A stretch of 64,000 nucleotides of DNA from Mesorhizobium sp. WSM4313 (GTDB lineage: Bacteria; Pseudomonadota; Alphaproteobacteria; Rhizobiales; Rhizobiaceae). A model generated the notes under the pieces. The model was not told the origin of the DNA, ran no database searches, and saw nothing but the letters and a program-made list of their open reading frames with translations. The position numbers were made by a program, and so were the translations under genes. Shown here piece after piece: positions 1-8,943 of the stretch (its first letter is position 1; the number at the start of each line of letters is the position of its first letter). The stretch is taken from the NCBI RefSeq assembly GCF_002294725.1, contig NZ_NSFT01000002.1, positions 310,001-374,000 of the forward strand. Reading direction: 5' to 3'.

Positions 1-1860
1 CGCCGCTTCCGCACCGCCGTCACCGTCAACGACCTGAAGGATACGATTTCACGTTATCTCGGTGTCGAGCGCACGGAGCGCTCGTTCCAATCCTTCGAGA
101 GGGACGCGAAAGTCTCTCTGCACGGCACCGAACAAGCCAGCATGGATGTTATCCGCTTCTCAGAGCAATTGCTGGCGAGCGCCGTCGGCTCGTCCTCGGC
201 GCGGCTGATCCTGTCGCTGCTCTTTCGCCGCAACGATCGCGACTCCAAGGATGCCTTCAAGCTGCTCGACGACGCCACCGAGGCGCTGCAGCACAATCGC
301 GACCTTTTGCAGATCGCGCTCGACCAGATGGAGCAAGGCATCACCGTCTTCGATCGCGATTTCCGACTGATCTGCTGGAACCGGCAATACCGGCTGCTGT
401 TCGACCTGCCGGACGAGATGGGCCAGGTCGGCGTCTCGCTCGACCGGATCCTCCATCATCTCGCCGAGCGCGGCGATATTCCCGCCGATCAGCGCGTGAC
501 GATGCTCAACCGGCTGACCAGTTTCGCTGGCCCGTGGCAGATGGAGCTCAAGACCAGCGGCCGCATCCTGGAGCTGCGCTCCAACCCGATGCCCGACGGC
601 GGCATCGTCGCCACCTATGCCGACATCTCCGGCCGCGTCGAGCAGGACCTGGCGCTGAAGCGGGCCAATGAATCGCTGGAGCAACGGGTCAAGACCCGCA
701 CCGTCGAGCTCACCCGCGTCAACGAGGAACTGGCGCAGGCGCAGATGCTGGCCGAGGAGGCAAACCTCGGCAAGACGCGCTTCCTCGCCGCCGCCGGCCA
801 TGACATCCTGCAGCCGCTCAACGCCGCCCGCCTCTATTGCTCGTCGCTGATCGAGAAGGCGGGCAAGGGACCGGCCGGCAAGGCCGCGATGAACATCGAA
901 TCCTCGCTGGAATCGGTCGAGACCATCCTCGGCGCGGTGCTCGACATCTCGCGGCTCGATGCCGGCGCGATGAAGCCGGACAATACCGCTTTTAACCTGG
1001 GCGGACTGCTCGGTCAGATCGGCAACGATTTTCGCCCGTTTGCCGCCGAAAAGAAGCTCGATCTGAAGATCATCCCATCCTCGCTCGGCGTCATGACCGA
1101 CCGGAACCTGTTGCGCCGGCTGATCCAGAATCTCGTTTCCAACGCCATCAAATACACGCGCCAGGGGCGCATTCTGGTTGGGGTGCGGCGACGCGGCGAG
1201 CTGGCCGAGATCCAGGTGATCGACACCGGCATCGGCATTGCCGGCGACAAGCTCAGCACAGTCTTCCACGAGTTCACGCGCCTCGACGAGGGCGCGCGCG
1301 AGGCCGAAGGCCTTGGCCTGGGGCTCTCCATCGTCGACCGCATTGCCAGGGTGCTGAGGCTCGAAATCCGCATCTACTCCAACCCCGGCAAGGGCACGCG
1401 CTTTTCCGTGATTCTGCCGGTCGCGGCGGTCGCCGCGCCGCCGCGCGAGGCCGGCAAGGCGCCGGCCCGCTCCGCCTCGACGCTTGCCGGGCTCAATGTG
1501 CTGTGCATCGACAATGACGCGCGCATCCTCGACGGCATGCGGCTGCTGCTCGAAGGCTGGGGATGCCGTGTCGAGACGGCTTCGGGATCAGGCGATCTCC
1601 TGAAGCCCGGCGCGCCGAAGCCGGATCTCGTGCTAGCGGACTATCATCTCGACGGTGGCACCGGGCTCGATGCGGTCGCCACGCTGCGCGCCGCCTACGG
1701 GCAGGACCTGCCCTGCGTGCTGGTCACCGCCGACCGCTCCAGCGAGGTGCGCGCGGCTGCCGGCCGGCTCGACATTCCGGTGATCAACAAGCCGCTGAAG
1801 CCGGCCGTGCTGCGCTCGATGATGGCGCGCGTCAGGCCGCTGGCGCCGGCCGCCGAATAG
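1..1860 (+). CDS. Hybrid sensor histidine kinase/response regulator, partial at 5' end
   Basis: The reading frame is open from base 1, so the gene begins outside the window; 619 codons are visible. In order they hold a linker like that following the sodium:solute-symporter part of transporter-fused kinases, a PAS domain (about 290-640), a coiled coil, a dimerisation/phosphoacceptor domain with its His codon at 799-801 (motif AAGHDILQPLNAAR), a HATPase with its N box near 1140 and G boxes near 1225 and 1310, and a receiver domain with phospho-Asp codon 1639-1641. The fusion of kinase and receiver is seen directly. The symporter-type N-terminus is inferred from the visible linker. The NarL-type regulator at 4728-5414 is a plausible output partner, but it is 2.9 kb away on the other strand. 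Confidence 0.88.
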   Translation, partial: RRFRTAVTVNDLKDTISRYLGVERTERSFQSFERDAKVSLHGTEQASMDVIRFSEQLLASAVGSSSARLILSLLFRRNDRDSKDAFKLLDDATEALQHNRDLLQIALDQMEQGITVFDRDFRLICWNRQYRLLFDLPDEMGQVGVSLDRILHHLAERGDIPADQRVTMLNRLTSFAGPWQMELKTSGRILELRSNPMPDGGIVATYADISGRVEQDLALKRANESLEQRVKTRTVELTRVNEELAQAQMLAEEANLGKTRFLAAAGHDILQPLNAARLYCSSLIEKAGKGPAGKAAMNIESSLESVETILGAVLDISRLDAGAMKPDNTAFNLGGLLGQIGNDFRPFAAEKKLDLKIIPSSLGVMTDRNLLRRLIQNLVSNAIKYTRQGRILVGVRRRGELAEIQVIDTGIGIAGDKLSTVFHEFTRLDEGAREAEGLGLGLSIVDRIARVLRLEIRIYSNPGKGTRFSVILPVAAVAAPPREAGKAPARSASTLAGLNVLCIDNDARILDGMRLLLEGWGCRVETASGSGDLLKPGAPKPDLVLADYHLDGGTGLDAVATLRAAYGQDLPCVLVTADRSSEVRAAAGRLDIPVINKPLKPAVLRSMMARVRPLAPAAE

Positions 1861-1876
1861 AGACAAAACACTGCTA

Positions 1877-2512
1877 TCAGCCGCGATGCCCGAGGCTTCG
1901 GAGATAGGCGCAGAACATGTCGGCCAGCGCATCGGAATAGGCTTCGATCTCATCGGCCGTTCGCTCCTTTTCCGAGAAATCCGCCCCCACAGCGCTCAGC
2001 GTCTTGATGATCAGGTCGCCGGCCAGGGCGCGGCCGCTGTCCGGCGCGTCAGGAAGCGTCTCGCGCATGAAGGTCCCGACGGTCCGGCTCGCCGCCGCCC
2101 TCGCCTCGTCAGCCTCCGGCGCATCCCGATAGAGCGGCGCGGCGTCGTTCAGCGCGCCGCGCACCGCCGCCTCCTCGCATTCGGAGCGGATGAAGGCGTG
2201 GACCAGCGTTCTTGTCCGCTCGAGCGGTGATAGCCCGGTATTTTCGAGAATGCCGCACAAAAGCTCTGTCGTCTGGCGCCATTCGTCACTCTGCAACCTG
2301 AACAGCAGGGCCGCCTTGTTCGGGAAATACTGGTAGAGCGAACCGACGCTGACGCCCGCCCTTTCGGCAACGCGCGTGGTGGTGAAACGCTGCGCGCCTT
2401 GAGCAGCCAAAACCTGAGCAGCCGCCTCTAAAATCGCCGCGACCAGCTCCGTGGCGCGCGCCTGCTTTGGCTGTTTTCGGGTGGAAATTGAAGGGCTTGA
2501 GCGTTGGATCAT
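1877..2512 (-). CDS. TetR/AcrR family transcriptional regulator
   Basis: This 211-residue protein is a dimeric DNA-binding repressor type. The N-terminal helix-turn-helix is clear: residues around 45-65 read RVAERAGVSVGSLYQYFPNKAALL, the classic TetR recognition helix. The C-terminal half is the ligand/dimer domain and does not reveal the ligand. I chose ATG 2512 because the open frame extending upstream to 2719 is an antisense shadow of the methyltransferase. The gene is divergent from the methyltransferase at 2597 with 84 bp between them, so it probably controls that gene and perhaps the MFS exporter beyond. Confidence 0.88.
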   Translation of the reverse strand: MIQRSSPSISTRKQPKQARATELVAAILEAAAQVLAAQGAQRFTTTRVAERAGVSVGSLYQYFPNKAALLFRLQSDEWRQTTELLCGILENTGLSPLERTRTLVHAFIRSECEEAAVRGALNDAAPLYRDAPEADEARAAASRTVGTFMRETLPDAPDSGRALAGDLIIKTLSAVGADFSEKERTADEIEAYSDALADMFCAYLRSLGHRG

Positions 2513-2596
2513 GGTCGCGCGCCGAAATGCGAATTGGAAACCTGAAGGATTATTCGTATTTTTCGAAGCAACACAAGAACCCCGCCGGAGACAGCC

Positions 2597-3253
2597 ATGA
2601 CCACCCTGACCGCAACCCCTTTGGCACCGCTGCTCGCCCGCCTGTTCAAGGAAGCCGACGCGGCGACCAGCCCGGCGATCGCCCAGTACTCGCGCGACGA
2701 ACGGACGCGCCTGCTCCACAGCAAGACCGAGTATCGCCAGTTCTACGGCAGGCTGAAGGACCTGTGGCTTGCGGTCTCGCCGGAGACCGGCACGCTGCTC
2801 TACATGCTGGCGCGCAGCACCGGCGCGCGCATCATCGTCGAATTCGGCACATCGTTCGGCATCTCGACGCTCTATCTTGCCGCGGCGCTGCGCGACAATG
2901 GCGGCGGCCGGCTGATCACGACGGAATTCGAGCCGTCGAAGGTAACGCGGGCCAAGGCCAATCTGACCGAAGGCGGCCTCATCGACCTGGTGGAGATCCG
3001 GGAGGGCGACGCGCTGGAAACGCTCAGCTCCGACCTGCCTGACCGGATAGACCTCCTGCTGCTCGACGGCGCCAAGGCGCTCTATCCAGAGATATTGAGC
3101 CTGGTCGAGAGCCGGCTCAGGCCGGGCGCGCTGGTCATCGCCGACAATGCCGATTTCTCGCCCGACTATCTGGATCGGGTGCGCGCGCCGGCCGGTGGCT
3201 ATATGTCGACGCCGTTCGGCGACGACGTGGAGCTGTCGATGCGGCTCGGCTAA
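2597..3253 (+). CDS. Class I SAM-dependent O-methyltransferase
   Basis: 218 residues with a Rossmann-type methyltransferase fold. The SAM-binding motif I is IIVEFGTSFGIST (about residues 76-88), followed by the acidic residues of motif II (TTEFEPSK). A DLLLLDGAK segment at motif IV matches the catechol-O-methyltransferase-like family, in which that Asp helps bind metal. The substrate cannot be read. It is divergent from the TetR regulator and upstream of an MFS exporter, which suggests modification and export of a small phenolic or similar compound (inference). Confidence 0.82.
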   Translation: MTTLTATPLAPLLARLFKEADAATSPAIAQYSRDERTRLLHSKTEYRQFYGRLKDLWLAVSPETGTLLYMLARSTGARIIVEFGTSFGISTLYLAAALRDNGGGRLITTEFEPSKVTRAKANLTEGGLIDLVEIREGDALETLSSDLPDRIDLLLLDGAKALYPEILSLVESRLRPGALVIADNADFSPDYLDRVRAPAGGYMSTPFGDDVELSMRLG

Positions 3254-3370
3254 GGCCTGCTCGAAACTACCCCATGCTGCTTCGGAGGCAGCCGTAGGCG
3301 TTTACGTCAACCAACGCGCAATCCCGGCTTTCTGGCTCCGGCCTTCGGCCTTTGACGCGTAGGTGACATC
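3254..3370. other. Intergenic gap with a 12-mer shared with the merR upstream region
   Basis: This is the spacer between the methyltransferase and the MFS gene. It contains CGTTTACGTCAA at 3299-3310, identical to 47424-47435 upstream of the MerR gene and resembling half of the palindrome ahead of the beta-oxidation genes. A short GC-rich inverted stretch (GGCTCCGGCCTTCGGCC) follows at about 3333-3350. No gene is visible. Confidence 0.35.
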
Positions 3371-4630
3371 ATGACCCTCCTCCCATCGTCCTGGCGCGGG
3401 CTGCCGCGCCCGGCTCTGCTCGGCCTGTTCCTGTTCTTCTGCGCCGGTTTCGCCGACGGCGCGCTGGTGCCCTTCTTTCCGCTCTGGGCGAGCGGCGAGG
3501 CGAACATTCCGATCGGCGCGATCGGGCTTTTGTTTGCCTGCTATGCCGGCGGCGAATTGATCGCCGCGCCGCTGATCGGCGGTATCGCCGACCGGGTCGG
3601 CCGGCGGCCGGTGCTGATCCTGTCATCGCTCGGCGTCGGCTGCGGCTTCGTCGCGCTGTTCTTCGCCCATGGCGTCGCCGCCACCGCGGCCGTGCTGCTT
3701 TTGACCGGCATATGCGAGTCGGTGCTCCACCCGACCATCCTCACAGCTATCGCCGATGTGACGGAACCGCCGGCGCATCCGCGCTGGTTCGGCATGGCGC
3801 GCGTCAGCTCGAGCGCCGGACAGATCCTCGGCCCGGCCTGCGGCGCGCTGCTGGCGCTCGTTTCGCTTGGCAGCGTGTTCCTGGCCGGCGGCGGTATGCT
3901 GCTCTTCGGCGGCATCGTCATGCTTGCCGCATTCGCCGAGACGCGCGGCCATGCCGCAGCCGACCATGGGGAAACGGAGGAAGAGGAAGGCCTGTCGGCG
4001 CTGCTGCCGGCCTTTCACGACGGCCGCCTGGCAAAGCTGCTCGCCTGGGTCGTGCTGTTCGAGATTTCCGGCAACTGGATCGAAGCGGTCATCCCGCTCT
4101 ATGCGCAGGATGCCGGCACGCTCACCCCGTCCGGTGTCGGCGCGCTGTTTGCCTATGCGGCCGCCCTGACGGTCGGTTTGCAGATGCTGGTCAGCCGCTT
4201 TGCCGAGACGCGATCGGCGCTTTGGCTGGCAGCCGGCGCCGGCATCTCGACCATCGCCGCCTTTACCCTGCTGGCGACCTCGCCGGCGATACTTTCGCTG
4301 GTCGTCGCAGTCAGCTTCTGCTCGGTGGGACAGATGCTGGTCGGGCCGCTCGTGCCGACCGCCGTCAACGCGCTCGCACCATCGCCGCGACGCGCTTCCT
4401 ATATGGCCGCCTCGTCTGTGGCGGTCGACCTGAAGGACTCGCTCGGACCGTCGATCGGCACGGCGTTCTATGCGCTCGCGCCGCGCCTGCCCTGGATCGC
4501 CGGCATTCCACTGGTGGCGATCGCTTCGCTGGGCCTCGGCGCCGCGATCGGGCGGGCGCGTAATCCTTCAGGCCCGACCGAGGATGATGCCGCGTCGCAA
4601 TTGGGCTCGGCCGTCGAAAACTATCGCTGA
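3371..4630 (+). CDS. MFS transporter
   Basis: 419 residues with about 12 hydrophobic segments. The cytoplasmic loop 2-3 signature GGIADRVGRRPVLIL (about residues 75-90) is the conserved MFS G-x-x-x-D-R-x-G-R-R motif. The drug:H+ antiporter-like layout and the TetR gene upstream favour efflux over uptake, but the substrate is unknown. A charged loop (EETEEEEG-like, around residue 200) separates the two six-helix halves, as is usual. Confidence 0.85.
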   Translation: MTLLPSSWRGLPRPALLGLFLFFCAGFADGALVPFFPLWASGEANIPIGAIGLLFACYAGGELIAAPLIGGIADRVGRRPVLILSSLGVGCGFVALFFAHGVAATAAVLLLTGICESVLHPTILTAIADVTEPPAHPRWFGMARVSSSAGQILGPACGALLALVSLGSVFLAGGGMLLFGGIVMLAAFAETRGHAAADHGETEEEEGLSALLPAFHDGRLAKLLAWVVLFEISGNWIEAVIPLYAQDAGTLTPSGVGALFAYAAALTVGLQMLVSRFAETRSALWLAAGAGISTIAAFTLLATSPAILSLVVAVSFCSVGQMLVGPLVPTAVNALAPSPRRASYMAASSVAVDLKDSLGPSIGTAFYALAPRLPWIAGIPLVAIASLGLGAAIGRARNPSGPTEDDAASQLGSAVENYR

Positions 4631-4727
4631 CGGGCGCAGCCATCGACCCGACGCGAGGCGACCGCATGTTCGATCAGCGCTGGTCGGGTTCGGTTAGGGT
4701 GAAAAGCTTCGCCTGAGGTGCCTGCGA

Positions 4728-5414
4728 TCAGCCGACCGGCTGCAGCGGGTCGCCGCCGATCTTCGACAGCTGGATGACCGCCTGGGTGCGGCTGTCGACG
4801 CCGAGCTTCTGCAGGATGGCCGAGACATGCGCCTTGATAGTGGCCTCGGAGACGCCGAGCTCATAGGCGATCTGCTTGTTGAGCAGGCCCTCCGCCAGCA
4901 TGCCGAGCACCCGCGTCTGCTGCGGCGTCAGCGCCTGGAGCCGCTTGATCAGGTCGGAGATTTCCGGGTCGCGCTCGACGCCGAGCTCAATGCCGGCCGG
5001 CGCGGCAATGTCGCCGGCAAGCACCGCCTGCACGGCGCCGCGTATCTCGTCCATGCTGGCCGATTTGGAGATGAAGCCGGAAGCGCCGAGATCGAGCGCG
5101 CGGCGGATGGTGACGGGATCGTCATGCGCCGATACCACCACCAGCGGCACCGCCGGATGGATACCGCGCAGCGAGATCAGGCCGGAGAGGCCGCTGGCGC
5201 CCGGCATCGACAGGTCAAGCAGCACCATATCGATATCTTCATTGGCAAGCACCAGCGCCTTGGCGCTTTCGAAATCGCCGGCCTCGTGGATGGCGGCAAC
5301 GTCGCCGATGCCGGCAAGCGCCTCCTTCAGCGCGCCGCGAAAAAGCGGATGGTCGTCGGCAATGACGAAAGTGTGGCCCGACGGCAAATAGTCCTCCCCC
5401 GATCCCATCATCAT
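4728..5414 (-). CDS. NarL/FixJ-type response regulator, LuxR HTH
   Basis: 228 residues. The N-terminal receiver domain has the acidic pair in IADDHPLFR (residues 18-26), the phosphoacceptor Asp67 in VLLDLSMPG, the Ser/Thr switch in VVVSAHDD and the conserved Lys in GFISKS. The C-terminal LuxR-type HTH (LTPQQTRVLGMLAEGLLNKQIAYELGVSEATIKAHVSAILQKLGV) binds DNA. Start codons at the N-terminus are ambiguous (three consecutive Met codons). No kinase gene is adjacent; the hybrid kinase at the left edge is the nearest candidate partner. Confidence 0.9.
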   Translation of the reverse strand: MMMGSGEDYLPSGHTFVIADDHPLFRGALKEALAGIGDVAAIHEAGDFESAKALVLANEDIDMVLLDLSMPGASGLSGLISLRGIHPAVPLVVVSAHDDPVTIRRALDLGASGFISKSASMDEIRGAVQAVLAGDIAAPAGIELGVERDPEISDLIKRLQALTPQQTRVLGMLAEGLLNKQIAYELGVSEATIKAHVSAILQKLGVDSRTQAVIQLSKIGGDPLQPVG

Positions 5415-5513
5415 TGTGTGCTTCTTGCGGGGACGGAATGATTATGCGGCGACGCGGCGCGTTTTCAAGCGGCAAAGGCCGCGCGCGGGGTTTTCCCCAA
5501 GGCGGCTTTGCAA

Positions 5514-5945
5514 TCAGGTCTTCTGCTGGTTCAGCTTGCCGTCGCCATCTTCCTTGTCCAGGTCCTTGACGATGTCCTTGAAGGTCCGGAAGAAGCGCTC
5601 CATATAGCCCATCGTCTTGTTGAAATCCTCTTCGCTCGGCAGTTGCGATTCCAGCCGGGCCGAGAGCGAATTCTCGAGCTTGGCGACGCGCGCGTCGAGC
5701 GCCTTGACCGAATTGTCCAGCCGGTCGATCTCGTCCTGGTAGGCGGCCCGCTCGTCGGCGGCCATCTTGCAGACGAGCTGGCCTGAGCGCTCCTCGCAGA
5801 CAGACATGGCGCCGGTCCTTGTGTCCATGCGGACATAGCCGTTGGCCGACTTCTCCAAACGGTAGTGGTCGGTTTCCTCGGAATAGGCGGATGCGGCAAC
5901 CAGCGAGCAAAGCGCCGCGGGGATCACGATGTGCTGCAGACGCAT
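5514..5945 (-). CDS. Secreted hypothetical protein with coiled coil
   Basis: 143 residues. An N-terminal signal peptide (about residues 1-22, ending ASAYS-E) points to the periplasm. A small domain with two Cys residues (CEERSGQLVC) follows, then a predicted coiled coil (residues about 65-100, heptad-like LDNSVKALDARVAKLENSL) and a charged tail. The two Cys could form a disulphide. I do not recognise a named family or function; small proteins like this are common in rhizobia. The DUF952 gene is divergent from it. Confidence 0.7.
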   Translation of the reverse strand: MRLQHIVIPAALCSLVAASAYSEETDHYRLEKSANGYVRMDTRTGAMSVCEERSGQLVCKMAADERAAYQDEIDRLDNSVKALDARVAKLENSLSARLESQLPSEEDFNKTMGYMERFFRTFKDIVKDLDKEDGDGKLNQQKT

Positions 5946-6057
5946 GTTGTTCCTCCATGAGCCAGTGAAGGCGGGCTATCACAGGTTTGCGCCGGAAATG
6001 GGGAAGAGTCGAGCTTCGAGCCTTCCCCGCACCTTCGGTTAGGACTATAGCGCGACA

Positions 6058-6405
6058 ATGTCTCAGATTATCTACAAGATCGCGCCCGAGGCGCTTTGGC
6101 GTGAAGCCGAGAAGAACGGGCGCTTCGCCGGCGCGCCGATCGACATCGCCGACGGCTTCATCCATTTCTCCACCGCCGGCCAGGTTCGCGAGACGGCGGC
6201 CAGGCATTTCGCCGAGCAGACGGACCTGCTGCTGATCGCAATCGACGCGGCAAGGCTGGGTGATGCGCTGAAATACGAGGTCTCGCGCGGCGGCGCCCTG
6301 TTCCCGCATCTCTACGCCGAGCTCGACCTTGATGCCGTTCTCTGGGTAAAGCCGCTGCCGCTCGGCGCGGACGGCCACGAATTCCCGACGCTGGAGGGCG
6401 AATGA
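6058..6405 (+). CDS. DUF952 domain-containing protein
   Basis: 115 residues, compact and soluble. It matches the DUF952 pattern: IYKI.....W at the start, the central GFIHFSTAGQVRETAARHF segment (DGFIHxS motif) and the FPHLYAELDLDAV segment near the end. The family resembles ADP-ribosyltransferase-like folds in comparisons I recall, but the biochemical role is unknown. The stop overlaps the pyrD start by 4 bp (ATGA), so the two genes are translationally coupled. Confidence 0.85.
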   Translation: MSQIIYKIAPEALWREAEKNGRFAGAPIDIADGFIHFSTAGQVRETAARHFAEQTDLLLIAIDAARLGDALKYEVSRGGALFPHLYAELDLDAVLWVKPLPLGADGHEFPTLEGE

Positions 6406-7493
6406 GCGTGCTCGACCGGATCGGCCAGAAGCTGCTTTTCTCCTTCGATCCGGAAACCGCGCACGGCCTGTCGATCGCGACGCTGCGCTGCGGGCTGCCA
6501 GTCGGCGCGACGGCGCCGCGGCGCCCGACGCGTGACGCGCGGCTGAAGATCAGCCTTTGCGGCCTCGACTTTCCAAACCCGCTCGGCATGGCCGCCGGCT
6601 ACGACAAGAACGCCGAAGTGCCGGACGCGCTGCTTGGGCTTGGCTTCGGCTTCGCCGAGGTCGGCACCATCACGCCGCTGCCGCAAGCCGGCAATCCGAA
6701 GCCGCGCATCTTCCGGCTGACGGCGGACGAGGCGGTGATCAACCGGCTGGGCTTCAACAATGAGGGCCATGCGGCCGCCGAAAAGCGTCTTGCCGCGCGC
6801 AAGAGGCGGCCGGGCATCGTCGGCGTCAACATCGGCGCCAACAAGGACAGCGCCGACCGCATCGCCGACTATGAGCGCGGCGTCGCCCGCTTCGCGCCCT
6901 ATGCGAGCTATCTGACCGTCAACATCTCCTCGCCCAACACGCCCGGCCTGCGCAACATGCAGGCGCGCGAGCAACTCGGTGAGCTCTTGTCACGGGTGAT
7001 GGCCGCCCGTGCCGCGGCCCCCGCGCAGCCGCCGATTTTCCTCAAGATCGCGCCGGACCTCGTCGAGGCGGAGCTCGAAGACATCGCCGCCGAAGTCGCC
7101 GAGAAGAAGATCGACGGCGTCATCGTCTCCAACACGACGCTTGCAAGGACAGGATTGCGAAGCGGCGGCGTGGCGAATGAAACCGGCGGTCTTTCAGGGA
7201 AACCATTGTTCGAGCGTTCGACCGCGGTTCTCGCCCGTATGCGCAAGCTGCTCGGCCCAAGCATTGCCCTCATCGGCGTCGGCGGGGTGGACTCCACCGA
7301 AACGGCGCTGGAGAAAATCCGCGCCGGCGCCGATCTGGTCCAGCTCTACACCGGCATGATCTATGCCGGGCCGGTACTGCCGGGGCGCATCGTCGCCGGC
7401 ATGGCGCGATACGTGGAGCGTGAGCGGCTTGGCTCGATCAGGGATCTGCGCGACTCGGCTTGCGAGCGCTGGGCTTCAAAACCGATCAGCTGA
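6402..7493 (+). CDS. pyrD: Dihydroorotate dehydrogenase (quinone), class 2
   Basis: 363 residues. It oxidises dihydroorotate to orotate in pyrimidine synthesis, using FMN and membrane quinone. Visible signatures are the N-terminal extension typical of class 2 enzymes, NPLGMAAGYDKNAE, the phosphate-binding GVGGV segment, VNISSPNTPGLRNMQ (with the catalytic Ser of class 2) and the SNTTLAR segment. The 4-bp overlap with the DUF952 gene indicates an operon. The 3' end overlaps the convergent MATE gene by 8 bp. Confidence 0.96.
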   Translation: MSVLDRIGQKLLFSFDPETAHGLSIATLRCGLPVGATAPRRPTRDARLKISLCGLDFPNPLGMAAGYDKNAEVPDALLGLGFGFAEVGTITPLPQAGNPKPRIFRLTADEAVINRLGFNNEGHAAAEKRLAARKRRPGIVGVNIGANKDSADRIADYERGVARFAPYASYLTVNISSPNTPGLRNMQAREQLGELLSRVMAARAAAPAQPPIFLKIAPDLVEAELEDIAAEVAEKKIDGVIVSNTTLARTGLRSGGVANETGGLSGKPLFERSTAVLARMRKLLGPSIALIGVGGVDSTETALEKIRAGADLVQLYTGMIYAGPVLPGRIVAGMARYVERERLGSIRDLRDSACERWASKPIS

Positions 7494-8886
7494 ACGCTGT
7501 TCGCATTCTCAGCCGCAGGACCGTCAGCAAGCTCAGCCCCCTTACCAGCAGAAAGACATGCAGCGATGCCCACAGGCCGCTGTTGCCGAGTGCCGGCGCC
7601 AGGGTGATGAGCGCGGCGCTGAAGGCGAGGAACGACAACAGCATCATGTTGCGCATGTCGCGCGACCAGGTGGCGCCGATGAAGACGCCGTCCATCTGGA
7701 AGGCGAGCACACCACTCAGCGCCGTGAAGGCGGCCCAGGGCAGATAGGTGTCGGCGACCGCGCGAACATCCGGCGACGTCGTCACCAGCGCCACCAGACT
7801 GGCGCCGGCGGTCAGCAGGATGAGCGTGGCGATACCGGCGAGGCCAAAGCCCCAGATCAGCGTCAGCCGGACTGCTTGCCGGAACGGGGCGGGCGCATGC
7901 GCGCCGATGGCTCGGCCGGCAAGCTGCTCGGCGGCGGTGGCGAAGCCGTCGAGGAAATAGCCGGCGATGAGGAAGAAATTCATCAGCACGGCGTTGGCGG
8001 CGAGCGTCACCGTGCCGAACTGCGCGCCCTGCCTGGTGAACAGCGCGAAGGCGGCAAGCAGCGAGAAGGAGCGGATCATGATGTCGCGGTTGAGCGACAG
8101 CATGCGCCGGTAGGCTGGCAACTCGAGGATGCGGCGGCGCGACGGCCGCTCCAGCCTGCGGAAGCGACTGAGCACGATGGCAAGGCCAAGCAGCAGGGCC
8201 AGGAATTCGCCGGTGACGGTCGCCCAGGCGACGCCGGCAACGCCCCAGCCGAGCTCGAGACCGAGCAGGAAGCAGAGCAAGATGTTGATGCCGTTGAGCA
8301 CCGCCTGCAGCATCAGCCCGAGCCCGCCCTCGCCTCGCCCCAGCACGTAGCCCAGTATGGCGTAGTTGATCAGCGAGAAGGGCGCGGCGAGCAGTCTGAT
8401 GCGGATGTAGACCGACATCGCTTCGCTAACGCGCGGCTCGGCGCCCATGAACCATTGGCCGGCGACGGCAAAGAGCGGCGCAAGGGCGGCAAGTATGACG
8501 CCGGCGACGACCGCGATCAGCACGGCGCGCCACAGCACTGCCTGCTCCTCCAGCGCATCGCCGCGCCCGAAGGCCTGGGCGACGAGGCCGGTGGTGCCGG
8601 AGCGCAGGAAGTTGAAGCTGGTGAAGACAACGTCGAAGACCAGCGATCCCGCCGCCAGGCCGCCAAGCAGGGCCGCGTCGCCGAATTGGCCGACCACCGC
8701 CGTGTCGACGATGCCGAGCAGCGGCGTCGTCAGATAGGCAAGCGTCATCGGCACGGCGATCGCCAGCACTGAGCGGTTGGTGACGACGAAAGACCTGGCG
8801 CTGGCTTGTGTTACGTCCAAGGGACTGCTGCCTGTCCGATTGCGGCTTGATCGAGGACCCGATGTGCCCCAGTTTGCCGGCATCAC
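7486..8886 (-). CDS. MATE family efflux transporter
   Basis: About 445-466 residues with 12 membrane segments. The DinF-like MATE family couples Na+ or H+ entry to export of cationic compounds. The first helix region AVPMTLAYLTTPLLGIVDTAVVGQFGD carries the family hallmark. The 8886 start would add about 30 residues without recognisable homology; a TTG at 8820 lies much closer to the conserved part and may be the real start. The 3' end overlaps pyrD by 8 bp, tail to tail. Confidence 0.86.
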   Translation of the reverse strand: MMPANWGTSGPRSSRNRTGSSPLDVTQASARSFVVTNRSVLAIAVPMTLAYLTTPLLGIVDTAVVGQFGDAALLGGLAAGSLVFDVVFTSFNFLRSGTTGLVAQAFGRGDALEEQAVLWRAVLIAVVAGVILAALAPLFAVAGQWFMGAEPRVSEAMSVYIRIRLLAAPFSLINYAILGYVLGRGEGGLGLMLQAVLNGINILLCFLLGLELGWGVAGVAWATVTGEFLALLLGLAIVLSRFRRLERPSRRRILELPAYRRMLSLNRDIMIRSFSLLAAFALFTRQGAQFGTVTLAANAVLMNFFLIAGYFLDGFATAAEQLAGRAIGAHAPAPFRQAVRLTLIWGFGLAGIATLILLTAGASLVALVTTSPDVRAVADTYLPWAAFTALSGVLAFQMDGVFIGATWSRDMRNMMLLSFLAFSAALITLAPALGNSGLWASLHVFLLVRGLSLLTVLRLRMRTAFS

Positions 8887-8943
8887 GCAACCATATCCGC
8901 CGGACTACCAACCGAATTGCAAACCTGGCGCAGCCACCAATTC

